Source: Streptomyces sabulosicollis
GTDB taxonomy: Bacteria; Actinomycetota; Actinomycetes; Streptomycetales; Streptomycetaceae
Direction of reading: 5' to 3'
DNA length: 64,000 nucleotides
Assembly: GCF_016103465.1 (NCBI RefSeq)
Contig: NZ_JAEEAP010000004.1
Span: 1 to 64,000, forward strand
The notes below the pieces were generated by a model. The model saw nothing but the letters and a program-made list of their open reading frames with translations. It was not told the origin of the DNA and ran no database searches. The position numbers and the translations under genes are program-made. Below, in pieces: positions 51,434 through 58,861 of the stretch (positions are counted from its first letter, which is position 1; each line of letters begins with the position of its first letter).

Positions 51434-51492
51434 ACAGTCCTAACAGCTCTGACAGCTCTAACAGCTCTAACAGCCTGAACAGCCTGGACAGG
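51434..51492. repeat. 9-bp tandem repeat (about seven units)
   Basis: ACAG recurs exactly every nine bases at 51434, 51443, 51452, 51461, 51470, 51479 and 51488, with consensus ACAGCTCTA drifting to ACAGCCTGA. It lies in the non-coding interval upstream of the isochorismatase-like gene. Confidence 0.85.
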
Positions 51493-51585
51493 CACATCCT
51501 GGACGCTCCGAGTACCCGTCCGTCGCGGGTCGAACGCCGCACGGCAGACCCACCCGCTTCCGGGGCGCCCTCGACGCCGCTAGAG

Positions 51586-51601
51586 TAGGTAGACCTACCT
51601 A
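51586..51601. promoter_or_regulatory. TetR operator candidate
   Basis: TAGGTAG-AC-CTACCTA is a perfect 7-bp inverted repeat ending 23 bp before the TetR start. It overlaps a TAGAGT sequence (51581-51586) that could be the -10 box, an arrangement expected for autorepression. Confidence 0.6.
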
Positions 51602-51624
51602 CCTAATCTGTCAGGGTGCATGCG

Positions 51625-52230
51625 ATGAGTGAGACCGCTGTGAGGACGTCGGGGCCCGGGAGGCGGCGGCCGGCGCGGGAGCGTCTGCTGGCGGCCGCCG
51701 CGCGCCGCTTCTACGCCGACGGCGTGACGGCGACCGGGATCGACACGATCACCGCCGAAGCCGGTGTGGCGAAGATGAGCCTGTACAACAACTTCTCCTC
51801 CAAGGCCGATCTCGTCAGGGCCTATCTCGACGCCCGGCACGAGGAGTGGCTCGCGTTGTACCGGTCACGGCTGGAGCGGGCCCGGACCCATCGCGACGGT
51901 GTCCTCGCGGTCTTCGACGCCTACGCCGATCACGCGGCGTTCGCCTACGAGCGCGGCTTCCGCGGCTGCGGCCTGCTCAACGCGGCCGCCGAACTGCCCG
52001 CCGGGGACGAGGGGCGGACCGTCGTACGCCGCCACAAGGAGGAGGTCGAGCGGCTGATCGCCGGTCACCTCGAAGAGCTGATGCCCGAGCGCCCCGACGA
52101 CGCCCGGACGATGGCGGAGCACCTGTCGTTCCTGCTGGAAGGCGCGATGGCGAGGGCCGGTCTGGAAGGCGGCGACAGCCGTCTGCGGCACGCCCGCACG
52201 ATGGCGGCGGCCCTGCTGGACCGGTTGTGA
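51625..52230 (+). CDS. TetR-family transcriptional regulator
   Basis: A 201-residue TetR-type repressor. The N-terminal helix-turn-helix is clear (RERLLAAAARRFYADGV, TGIDTITAEAGVAKMSLYNNFSSKADLVRAYL); the C-terminal helical ligand domain follows. ATG 51625 has AGGG eight bases upstream; GTG 51616 is possible. The stop overlaps the GTG start of the EamA-type gene (GTGA), and a palindromic operator lies just upstream, so this is a self-regulated regulator-exporter operon. The exporter gene is, however, frameshifted. Confidence 0.9.
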   Translation: MSETAVRTSGPGRRRPARERLLAAAARRFYADGVTATGIDTITAEAGVAKMSLYNNFSSKADLVRAYLDARHEEWLALYRSRLERARTHRDGVLAVFDAYADHAAFAYERGFRGCGLLNAAAELPAGDEGRTVVRRHKEEVERLIAGHLEELMPERPDDARTMAEHLSFLLEGAMARAGLEGGDSRLRHARTMAAALLDRL

Positions 52231-53256
52231 GGACCCCCGGACACGACGCCCGCTCCGCGGGCGTCGGATCGTTGTGCGTGCTCGCCGCGTCCGCGCTGTG
52301 GGGCACCACCGGCACCGCGGCCACCTTCGCCCCGGCCGTCGGCCCCCTCGCCATCGGCGCCGTCGCCATGGGCCTCGGCGGACTGCTCCAGGCCCTGGTC
52401 GCCGCTCCCCGCATCGCCCGCCAGACCCCGCGGCTGCGGGCGCGGCGCGGCACGGTACTGCTCGGCGCGGTCGCGGTGGCGGCCTACCCCCTGGCGTTCT
52501 ACAGCTCGATGCACCTGGCCGGGGTGGCCGTGGGCACGGTGGTGTCGATCGGCATGGCCCCGCCGGCCTCGGCCGTGATCGAACGCGTCATGGACCGGCG
52601 CCGGCTGACCCGCCGCTGGAAACTCGGCGCCGCCCTGGGCCTGTTGGGCACCCTGATGCTGTGCGCGGGCCAGGCCGCCGGGGCCCCCGGCGGCGCGGAG
52701 CGGGTATCCGCGGCCGCCACGGTGCTCGGCGTGGGGCTGGGCCTGATCGCGGCCACGACCTACGCCCTCTACTCCTGGGCGGCCCACCGGCTGATCACCC
52801 AGGGGGTCACCTCGCGCGGCGATGGGCGCGGTCTTCGGAGTGGGCGGGCTGCTCCTGGTGCCCGTCCTCCTGTTCACCGGCGCCCCGCTCCTCGACTCCG
52901 GGTCCAACGTGGCCGTCGGGGCGTACATGGCGCTGGTGCCCATGTTCGCGGGCTACGTCCTGTTCGGCTGGGGGCTGGCACACGTGCCCGCCAGCACGGC
53001 GACCACGCTCTCCCTGCTCGAACCGGCCGTCGCGGCCGTCCTCGCCGTGCTGGTCGTCGGCGAACGCCTGCCCGCCGCCGGCTGGGGCGGTATCGCACTC
53101 GTCCTCGCCTGTCTGGCCGTCCTCACCGCCCCGGCAGGCGTCTCCGGGCGGCCCCGACGGCGGCGGGACGCCGCGACGCCGCCGCGGCGCACGGCCACGG
53201 AACACACCATGACCGAGCACACCGCCGCGCGGACGGGCCCGGAGTGGGCGCCGTAG
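52227..53256 (+). pseudogene. EamA/DMT-family transporter with a frameshift
   Basis: Two frames together give a ten-helix EamA permease. The first, from GTG 52227, encodes helices 1-6 up to AAHRLITQGVTSR; the second encodes MGAVFGVGGLLLVPVLL through VAAVLAVLVVGERLPAAGW to a TAG at 53256. The break is at 52811-52822 within a CG-rich run, consistent with loss of one CG pair (or gain of one base). Either the gene is inactive or this is a sequencing error. It overlaps the TetR stop and was presumably the regulated exporter. Confidence 0.75.
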
Positions 53257-53295
53257 CGGAGTCCGGCTACGGCAGGCCGTCCGCGTGCGGTGATG

Positions 53296-53646
53296 TCATC
53301 CGGCCCGCCGCGGGCCGGAAAACCGCTCCGCGAGCTCACGGTGCCTGTCGGCGGCCAGCTTGGCCCGGGCCGTGCTGATGGTCGATCCGGCCATCCCGCC
53401 CAGCCGCTCGACCTCATCGGCGAAGCGCAGGTGCTCCCGCCGCGCGTGCTCACGGCAGGCGAGGCAGGTGACGTTCTCCGGGCGCGGCGAGGTCATCGCG
53501 TACGGCGCCCGGAGTCCGCAGCCGGTATCGACGAAGCTCGGCAGGTCACCGGCCAGGCCGAAGGTGGACGCCATCATCTCGCGGACGGCGGCGACGCCGC
53601 GGACGACCTTGGACTCGACGTGGATGTGCGGATCGTCCCCGCCCAA
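53296..53646 (-). CDS. small Cys-containing protein of unknown function
   Basis: A 116-residue protein, not recognised as a named family. It contains a CG...CLAC cysteine arrangement (residues about 43-66) followed by a charged helix (REHARREHLRFADEVERLGG) and a C-terminal basic helix, so a zinc-binding structural role is possible. The start is TTG 53646, which has a near-perfect AAGGAGG ribosome binding site; no ATG or GTG fits as well. It reads convergently with the EamA gene, 39 bp away. Confidence 0.55.
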   Translation of the reverse strand: MGGDDPHIHVESKVVRGVAAVREMMASTFGLAGDLPSFVDTGCGLRAPYAMTSPRPENVTCLACREHARREHLRFADEVERLGGMAGSTISTARAKLAADRHRELAERFSGPRRAG

Positions 53647-53669
53647 TGCGTCCTCCTTGCCACGGCGAC

Positions 53670-53701
53670 GTGACCGGCCGGGAGTGCTCCCGGCCGGTCA
53701 C
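53670..53701. terminator. 15-bp perfect inverted repeat
   Basis: GTGACCGGCCGGGAG (53670-53684) and CTCCCGGCCGGTCAC (53687-53701) are fully complementary, with two bases between them. It lies upstream of the small TTG-start gene and downstream of the degraded FAD dehydrogenase, so it may end transcription from the latter. Confidence 0.65.
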
Positions 53702-53950
53702 GGAGTGCGGGACGAGTCTCCCATGGGTACGGTGCGCCACGGGGCGGACGGGCGCGGCGACGAGGCCGTGCTCACCGATGCCGGGCCACGGACCATGTAG
53801 GCGGCCCAGCCCGCCCATCTGGCCGTCCGCCGCCGCGTCCTGGACAGGATCCGCGACCCTGCTGCCGGACCTCGCGAAGACGCTCGCCGGCCTCGCCGGC
53901 GCCCTGGCCCAGGGGCACCGCGGCAACTGACAACCAGAGCGCCGGCCGGG
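53702..53950. other. intergenic DNA with a possible decayed coding end
   Basis: No intact gene. On the plus strand VRRRVLDRIRD and, in a different frame, LLPDLAKTLAGLAGAL followed by a stop at 53928-53930 look like adjacent parts of one degraded protein end. The family is not recognisable. Confidence 0.25.
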
Positions 53951-54680
53951 TCAGGTCGCGGTCGCGGCGGCCGCCGCACGGCCCGCGGTGCGGCCCGAGA
54001 AGAGGCAGCCGCCGAGGAAGGTGCCCTCCAGGGAGCGGTAGCCGTGCACTCCCCCACCGCCGAAGCCCGCCACCTCACCGGCCGCGTACAGGCCGCCGAT
54101 CGGGCGGCCGGAGGCGTCCAGGACGCGGCCGGAGAGGTCGGTCTGGAGGCCGCCGAGGGTCTTGCGGGTGAGGATGTTGAGACGCACGGCGATCAGGGGT
54201 CCGGCACTCGGGTCCAGGATCCGGTGCGCGGAGGCGGTGCGGCTGAGGGTGTCCCCGGGGTAGGCGAGCGCGTTGCGAATGCCCATGACCTGGACGTCCT
54301 TGGTGTACGGGTTCGCGATCTCGCGGTCGCGGGCCTCGATCTGCCGTGTGAGGTCGGCCGGGTCGATCAGGTTGTCCCCGGTCAGCTTGTTCATGCCCGC
54401 GACGAGTTGGGGGAGGGAGTTGGCGACCACGAAGTCCTCGCCCTTGTCCCGGAACCGCTGGATGGGCCCGGGGGTCTGCCAGATGCGGGAGAGGCAGTTC
54501 GGACGCTCAGCGACCGCCCGGTGACGGCTCGGCCGAGGCGCTCCGCCGTGGCGAGAAGGCTCTCGGGTCGATGCTCGTCCCGGCCTTCCCACCCACGTAC
54601 GCGGGCAGTGGCCCGTTCGGGATCCGCTCGCCGATCACAGTGGCGGTGCCGCGCCGGATTCACACCGGCTTCCTCGTTCC
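53951..54680 (-). pseudogene. FAD-binding dehydrogenase, C-terminal remnant
   Basis: The C-terminal part of a 3-ketosteroid-dehydrogenase-like flavoprotein (FAD_binding_2). Segments IWQTPGPIQRFRDKGEDFVV, QIEARDREIANPYTKD, ILTRKTLGGLQTDLSGRVLD and GLYAAGEVAGFGGGGVHGYR are highly typical and in one frame (about 54510-53951). The preceding piece (GERIPNGPLPAYVGG, GTSIDPRAF) is in another frame at about 54560-54640, and the N-terminal half with the FAD-binding GxGxxG is missing. It is truncated and frameshifted. A normal protein has about 550 residues. Confidence 0.75.
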
Positions 54681-54752
54681 GCCGTCGCCTTCGTCGCCCG
54701 GCATCATCGCATCCCGGACACCGCCCCACCACGCGGCCCCGGCCCCCGCGGG

Positions 54753-54870
54753 GCGACGTCGTGGAGTTCGGCGGCGAGGCGGTGGGCGAGCGCGTCGTCG
54801 CCGCAGACGACCATGTGGACCGGCCCCGCGGGGGACGGCTGGGCGGATGTGGAGGTGGAGAACACGACGG
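54753..54870 (-). pseudogene. TrkA-N (potassium-channel NAD-binding) start fragment
   Basis: A minus-strand frame containing VHMVVCGDDALAHRLAAELHDV resembles the beginning of actinobacterial TrkA-N/potassium-channel NAD-binding proteins. It breaks off after HDV and runs directly into the FAD dehydrogenase remnant. The rest of a roughly 600-residue protein is absent, so this is a deletion junction of two genes. Confidence 0.5.
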
Positions 54871-55039
54871 CGCAGCCCCCCGTTGGTTCCGTGCTGCCGT
54901 GGGTCACCGGGCGGGGCACGGCGACGACCGGCACCCGGCGTCCGGCACCTCCGCTCCGGTGGTGATGATCAGACCGTACCCGGTGTGGCGTCAGGGAGAG
55001 TTGGCCGTCTCTCCACCGGCGGCCGCGCGCCGCCGGCGC

Positions 55040-55219
55040 TCACTCCCTCGGGGCTCCGCAGCGCGCACAGCGGACGAAGTCGGGGGTGTCCTGGATCGCG
55101 CCGCAGTCGGCGCACACCATCTCCAGCCAGCAGGCGGGGTCCCCGCCCTCGGGCTCGGCGGGCGCCGGGTCCGCCGCCTCCCGGTCCGGGTTGTCGCCGG
55201 GCCGAGCCGTGCCGCTCAT
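55040..55219 (-). CDS. small zinc-ribbon protein
   Basis: A 59-residue protein. The C-terminal half has a four-cysteine zinc ribbon (CADC, then CARC) after a Pro/Asp/Glu-rich N-terminus. ATG 55219 is preceded by GAGGAGG at eight bases; the frame extends upstream to 55321, but that part is less convincing. Such short ribbons are common in Streptomyces and their role is not known. Confidence 0.6.
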   Translation of the reverse strand: MSGTARPGDNPDREAADPAPAEPEGGDPACWLEMVCADCGAIQDTPDFVRCARCGAPRE

Positions 55220-55412
55220 CGTGTGCGCCTCCTCGTCCGGGCCACGCGCGGGCCCGTTCGCCCACCCTTTACCCCTGGTGCCGCCCCGGGAAGCGACCAA
55301 GCGATAGATCCGATCTCTCATGGAGCCAACGCTCCTTGATGGGGCGTAATGCCGCCCAACCCCTCCCCAGTTATCGGATGACTCGGTAACGTATCCGCCT
55401 CGGGAGGCAACG

Positions 55413-57314
55413 ATGCCGAGATCTTACCGACGCTCCGCAGTGGCATTCGCACTCTGCGGCGTCCTGGCCATGACGCTCTTCACCACCGGGCCCGCACAGG
55501 CGAAGGACTCCGCCTGGACCGTGCGCGGCCCCTCGCCCCGCTCCGGTCCCCTCGCACAGCTGCGGCTCGACGGCGCCTCGGGAGCGCTGACGCTCCAGGT
55601 GTCCCAGGGCGGACGTACGGTGGTCGAGCCCTCGCCCGTGGGCATCGTCACCGAGCGGGCGGATCTGTCGCACGGGCTGCGCTATCTGGGGCGCCACGAC
55701 AGCGCCGTCGTGGAGCGCTACCGGTCGACGGCCGGCAAGCAGCGCTCGCGCACCGCGCGGATGACCGAGACCCGCTTCCGGTTCCGGGGCGGTGGGAACG
55801 CCCGGCTGGACCTCGTGGTGCGGGTCTCGGACGACGGGGTCGCCTATCGCTACGACCTGCCCTCCGGCAGTGGCGACGTCCTCGGCGAGAGCTCGGCCTT
55901 CACCCTGCCCCCGGACGCGGCCGCGTGGCTGGGCGACTACCGCAAGGACAACGAGAACCTGTTCAAGGAGTACACCGCGGCGACCGCGCCCACCGGTGAG
56001 TACATGGCACAGGCGCTCTTCGAGACGGGCGGCGGCTACGCCCTGATCGCGGAGTCGGACCTCACCGGCCGCTACTCCGCCGCCCGGCTGACCCATCAAC
56101 AGGGGCAGCCCACGTACCGCATCGGCCTGTGGGACGAGCGGGTCGAGTCCGACGGGCCGCTCAGCACGCCCTGGCGCGCCCTGATCGTGGGCGATCTGCC
56201 GACCGTCACCCAGTCGACCTTCACCGACGATCTGGCACCGGCGTCGCGGGTCGCCGACACCTCGTGGATCCGGCCCGGCCCCGCCCTGTGGACCTGGCTC
56301 GCGGGCGGCCGCCCGGCCGGGCAGAGCCTGTCGATGCAGAAGGGGTACGTGGACTACGCGGCCCAGCGCGGATGGCCGTACGTGGTGGTGGACGCGGGCT
56401 GGTACTTCGACCCCGGCCAGTGGGACGTCACCGACCCCGACTGGCAACGGAACAGCTGGATCCCGCAGCTCGTGGACTACGCCCGCGAGCGGCAGGTGGG
56501 CATCCAGGTGTGGATCCACCACCGTGACCTCGACACCGCCGAGGAGCGCGAGCAGTGGTTGCCCACGCTGGAGCGGTGGGGGGTGAAGGGCGTCAAGATC
56601 GACTTCATGGACTCCGAGTCCCAGGAGACGCTGCGCTGGTACGACGAGATCCTCAGGGCCACCGCGGCCCATCATCTGCTCGTCAACTTCCACGGCTCGA
56701 CGATCCCCAAGGGCATTCAGCGCACCTGGCCGCAGGTGATGTCGATGGAGGGGGTGAACGGCGAGGAGAAGCGGACCAACACCCCGCAGCACCTGGCGAC
56801 GCTGCCCTTCACCCGCAATGTCATCGGCTCCATGGACTTCACCCCCGGGGCCTTCCAACGGCCCGAGCGCCCCAACGCGGCGTCCGACGCGGGCGAAGTC
56901 GGCCTGTCGGTGCTCTACGAGTCCGGTATCCAGAACCTGGCGGGCACCCCGGAGTCCTATGACGCCCGTCCGCTCGCCCGCCGGTTCCTGGAGCAGATCC
57001 CCGCCACCTGGGACCGCACCCGGCTGCTGGCGGGGCGGCCGGGCGAGAGCGCGGTGCTGGCCCGTGCCGGCGGCTCACGGTGGTTCATCGGCGGTACGTT
57101 CACCGGCCCCGCGCACACCGCCGAGGTGCCGCTGCGCCTGGAGCCGGGCCGCTGGCTCGTCGATCTGGTCCTGGACGGCCCGGACGGTCTGGTCCGTAAG
57201 CCCACGGTGGTGCGGGGTGGGCGGACCCTGTCCGTGCCGGTCGCGGCGGACGGCGGATTCGCCGCCATCGCCTGCCGCTGGCGGCCCGGTCTGTCGACCT
57301 GCGACCGCCCCTGA
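55413..57314 (+). CDS. secreted glycoside hydrolase family 97 enzyme
   Basis: A 633-residue exported glycosidase. An N-terminal signal peptide (SYRRSAVAFALCGVLAMT...AQAKD) is followed by a beta-supersandwich (about 35-300), a TIM barrel (about 310-540) and a C-terminal beta domain. The pattern VVVDAGWYF, GVKGVKIDFMDSESQ and FHGSTIPKGIQRTWP is GH97. D397 in KIDFMD sits where retaining GH97 alpha-galactosidases carry their nucleophile, so an alpha-galactosidase-like activity is most likely. Calcium-site glutamates (MSMEGVNGEE) are visible. Its 3' end is overlapped antisense by a minus-strand frame. Confidence 0.9.
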   Translation: MPRSYRRSAVAFALCGVLAMTLFTTGPAQAKDSAWTVRGPSPRSGPLAQLRLDGASGALTLQVSQGGRTVVEPSPVGIVTERADLSHGLRYLGRHDSAVVERYRSTAGKQRSRTARMTETRFRFRGGGNARLDLVVRVSDDGVAYRYDLPSGSGDVLGESSAFTLPPDAAAWLGDYRKDNENLFKEYTAATAPTGEYMAQALFETGGGYALIAESDLTGRYSAARLTHQQGQPTYRIGLWDERVESDGPLSTPWRALIVGDLPTVTQSTFTDDLAPASRVADTSWIRPGPALWTWLAGGRPAGQSLSMQKGYVDYAAQRGWPYVVVDAGWYFDPGQWDVTDPDWQRNSWIPQLVDYARERQVGIQVWIHHRDLDTAEEREQWLPTLERWGVKGVKIDFMDSESQETLRWYDEILRATAAHHLLVNFHGSTIPKGIQRTWPQVMSMEGVNGEEKRTNTPQHLATLPFTRNVIGSMDFTPGAFQRPERPNAASDAGEVGLSVLYESGIQNLAGTPESYDARPLARRFLEQIPATWDRTRLLAGRPGESAVLARAGGSRWFIGGTFTGPAHTAEVPLRLEPGRWLVDLVLDGPDGLVRKPTVVRGGRTLSVPVAADGGFAAIACRWRPGLSTCDRP

Positions 57315-57742
57315 CCCCGGTGGCCGACTGACCCTGATGGCCCCTGACGGCCCCTCAGGCGGACGCCCCGTCCAGCACACCCCGTCCAGATGCCGATCGC
57401 CGGAAGGCAGGCCCCGGCCGCGAAGACCCATGCGGCGGCGACGGCACGGGCGCAGCGGGCGGGGTGTCCGCCGGTCCACCCGCGGGAGTAAGCCAGCAGC
57501 CGGTCGGCCTTCTGCCGTGTCGGGTTCTTCCGCTGCTGCCTGGCGAGGAAGGCGGACAGCCGGTCCGCCGACTCCGCGTCCGTGACGGCCTCGGCGTCCG
57601 CCCGCATCTCCATCAGCGTGACCGGGACCCGGCGGGCGCGGCTGTTGGCGTAGAGGCCGCAGGTCAGGGTGAGGGCGAAGGCGGCCATCGACGCGAGGGT
57701 CTGCGCCGGGGTCCCGAGGGGGGCGACGGCGAGGGCCGTCAC
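56957..57742 (-). CDS. membrane protein, unknown, with doubtful C-terminus
   Basis: A frame of 261 residues from GTG 57742, which overlaps the PHP-domain stop as GTGA. The first 130 residues look real: two transmembrane helices (LASMAAFALTLTCGLYA and AVAAAWVFAAGACLPAIG) separated by a hydrophilic helical loop (LMEMRADAEAVTDAESADRLSAF). Beyond about residue 140 the frame is antisense to GH97 and has no recognisable sequence, so the gene has probably lost its original end. Not a family I recognise. Confidence 0.5.
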   Translation of the reverse strand: MTALAVAPLGTPAQTLASMAAFALTLTCGLYANSRARRVPVTLMEMRADAEAVTDAESADRLSAFLARQQRKNPTRQKADRLLAYSRGWTGGHPARCARAVAAAWVFAAGACLPAIGIWTGCAGRGVRLRGRQGPSGSVGHRGQGRSQVDRPGRQRQAMAANPPSAATGTDRVRPPRTTVGLRTRPSGPSRTRSTSQRPGSRRSGTSAVCAGPVNVPPMNHREPPARASTALSPGRPASSRVRSQVAGICSRNRRASGRAS

Positions 57743-58800
57743 CCCGTCGAAGCACACGGCGGCTGCCCCGTGCGGCGCGGGGGACGGCGGGTGCGGGTCC
57801 ACTCCACCAGCTGCCGGGCCGTCCACGTGGTGATGACGCGCTCCGGCGGCACCCCGCACTCCACGGCCCGGGCGCATCCGCCCGGCTGCCAGTCGAGCTG
57901 GCCGGGCGCGTGGGCGTCGGTGTCGATGGCGAAGAAGGTCCCCGCCCGCACGGCCTCCCGCAGCAGCCCGCGCGGCGGATCCAGCCGCTCCGGGCGGCAG
58001 TTGATCTCCACGGCGGTGCCCGCCTCCGCGCAGGCGCCGAAGACCTCCTCATGGTCGAAGGCCGACTCGGGGCGCTTGCCGCCGAGCAGCCGTCCGGTGC
58101 AGTGGCCCAGCACATCGACCAGCGGATCGCTGACGGCCGTGACCATCCGGCGGGTCATGCGGCGGGCGTCCATCCGCAGCTTGGAGTGGACCGAGGCCAC
58201 CACCACGTCCAACTGGTCCAGCAGCTCCGGATCCTGGTCCAGGGAGCCGTCGGGGAGGATGTCGACCTCGATCCCGGTCAGCAGCTGGAACGGGGCGAGC
58301 TTCGGGCGCAGCTCCGCCACCACGTCCAGCTGGGCGCGCAGCCGGTCCGCCGAGAGGCCGCGGGCCACCGTGAGCCGCGGGGAATGGTCGGTCAGCACCG
58401 CCCACTTGTGCCCCAGCCGCGCCGCCGTACGGGCCATCAGCTCGATCGGGGAGCCGCCGTCGGACCAGTCGGAGTGCATATGGCAGTCCCCGCGCAGCGC
58501 GGCGCACAGCTTCGCCGCGTCCTCGTCGGTCTCCCGCCCGGCCTCGGCGGCCTCGGCCTCCAGCTTCGCCAGATACCCGGGCACCTGGTCCCTCAGCGCC
58601 TCCTGGACCACCTGCGAGGTCTTGGGGCCGAGCCCCTTGAGCGACCGTAGGGTGCCGTTCGCGGCACGCCGCTCCACCTCCCGGGGGTCCAGGCCGGCGA
58701 GCACCGACTGGGCCGTGCGGAAGGCCCGCACCCGGTAGGTCGGCGCCTGGGCGCGCTCCAGGAGGAACGCGATCCGGTCCAGGGCCTCCAGTGGGTCCAT
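57739..58800 (-). CDS. PHP-domain metal-dependent phosphoesterase
   Basis: A 353-residue protein. The N-terminal 90 residues resemble the HhH-type helical region of PolX-like proteins (FLLERAQAPTYRVRAFRTA, LKGLGPKTSQVVQEAL). Residues 100-330 are a PHP domain: GDCHMHSDWSDG, VLTDHSPRLTVARGLS, GIEVDIL, ASVHSKLRM, DVLGHCTGRLL, VEINCRPERLDPP and IDTDAHAPGQLD supply the metal ligands. The polymerase part of PolX is absent. The enzyme probably hydrolyses a phosphoester, with exact substrate unknown. A two-helix membrane protein is coupled downstream. Confidence 0.88.
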   Translation of the reverse strand: MDPLEALDRIAFLLERAQAPTYRVRAFRTAQSVLAGLDPREVERRAANGTLRSLKGLGPKTSQVVQEALRDQVPGYLAKLEAEAAEAGRETDEDAAKLCAALRGDCHMHSDWSDGGSPIELMARTAARLGHKWAVLTDHSPRLTVARGLSADRLRAQLDVVAELRPKLAPFQLLTGIEVDILPDGSLDQDPELLDQLDVVVASVHSKLRMDARRMTRRMVTAVSDPLVDVLGHCTGRLLGGKRPESAFDHEEVFGACAEAGTAVEINCRPERLDPPRGLLREAVRAGTFFAIDTDAHAPGQLDWQPGGCARAVECGVPPERVITTWTARQLVEWTRTRRPPRRTGQPPCASTG

Positions 58801-58861
58801 CGGGCGCTCCTCGCTGTGGGGGGATGGCGTGTGGGGGGTGGTTATGTGTGGCGTCCGTGCC

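Noticed and set aside
51434-51492. CRISPR-like array
   Set aside because: The units are nine bases with no spacers, so it is a simple tandem repeat.
53670-53701. operator for the small TTG-start gene
   Set aside because: Very long GC-rich arms with almost no loop suit a terminator hairpin better, though the position leaves some doubt.
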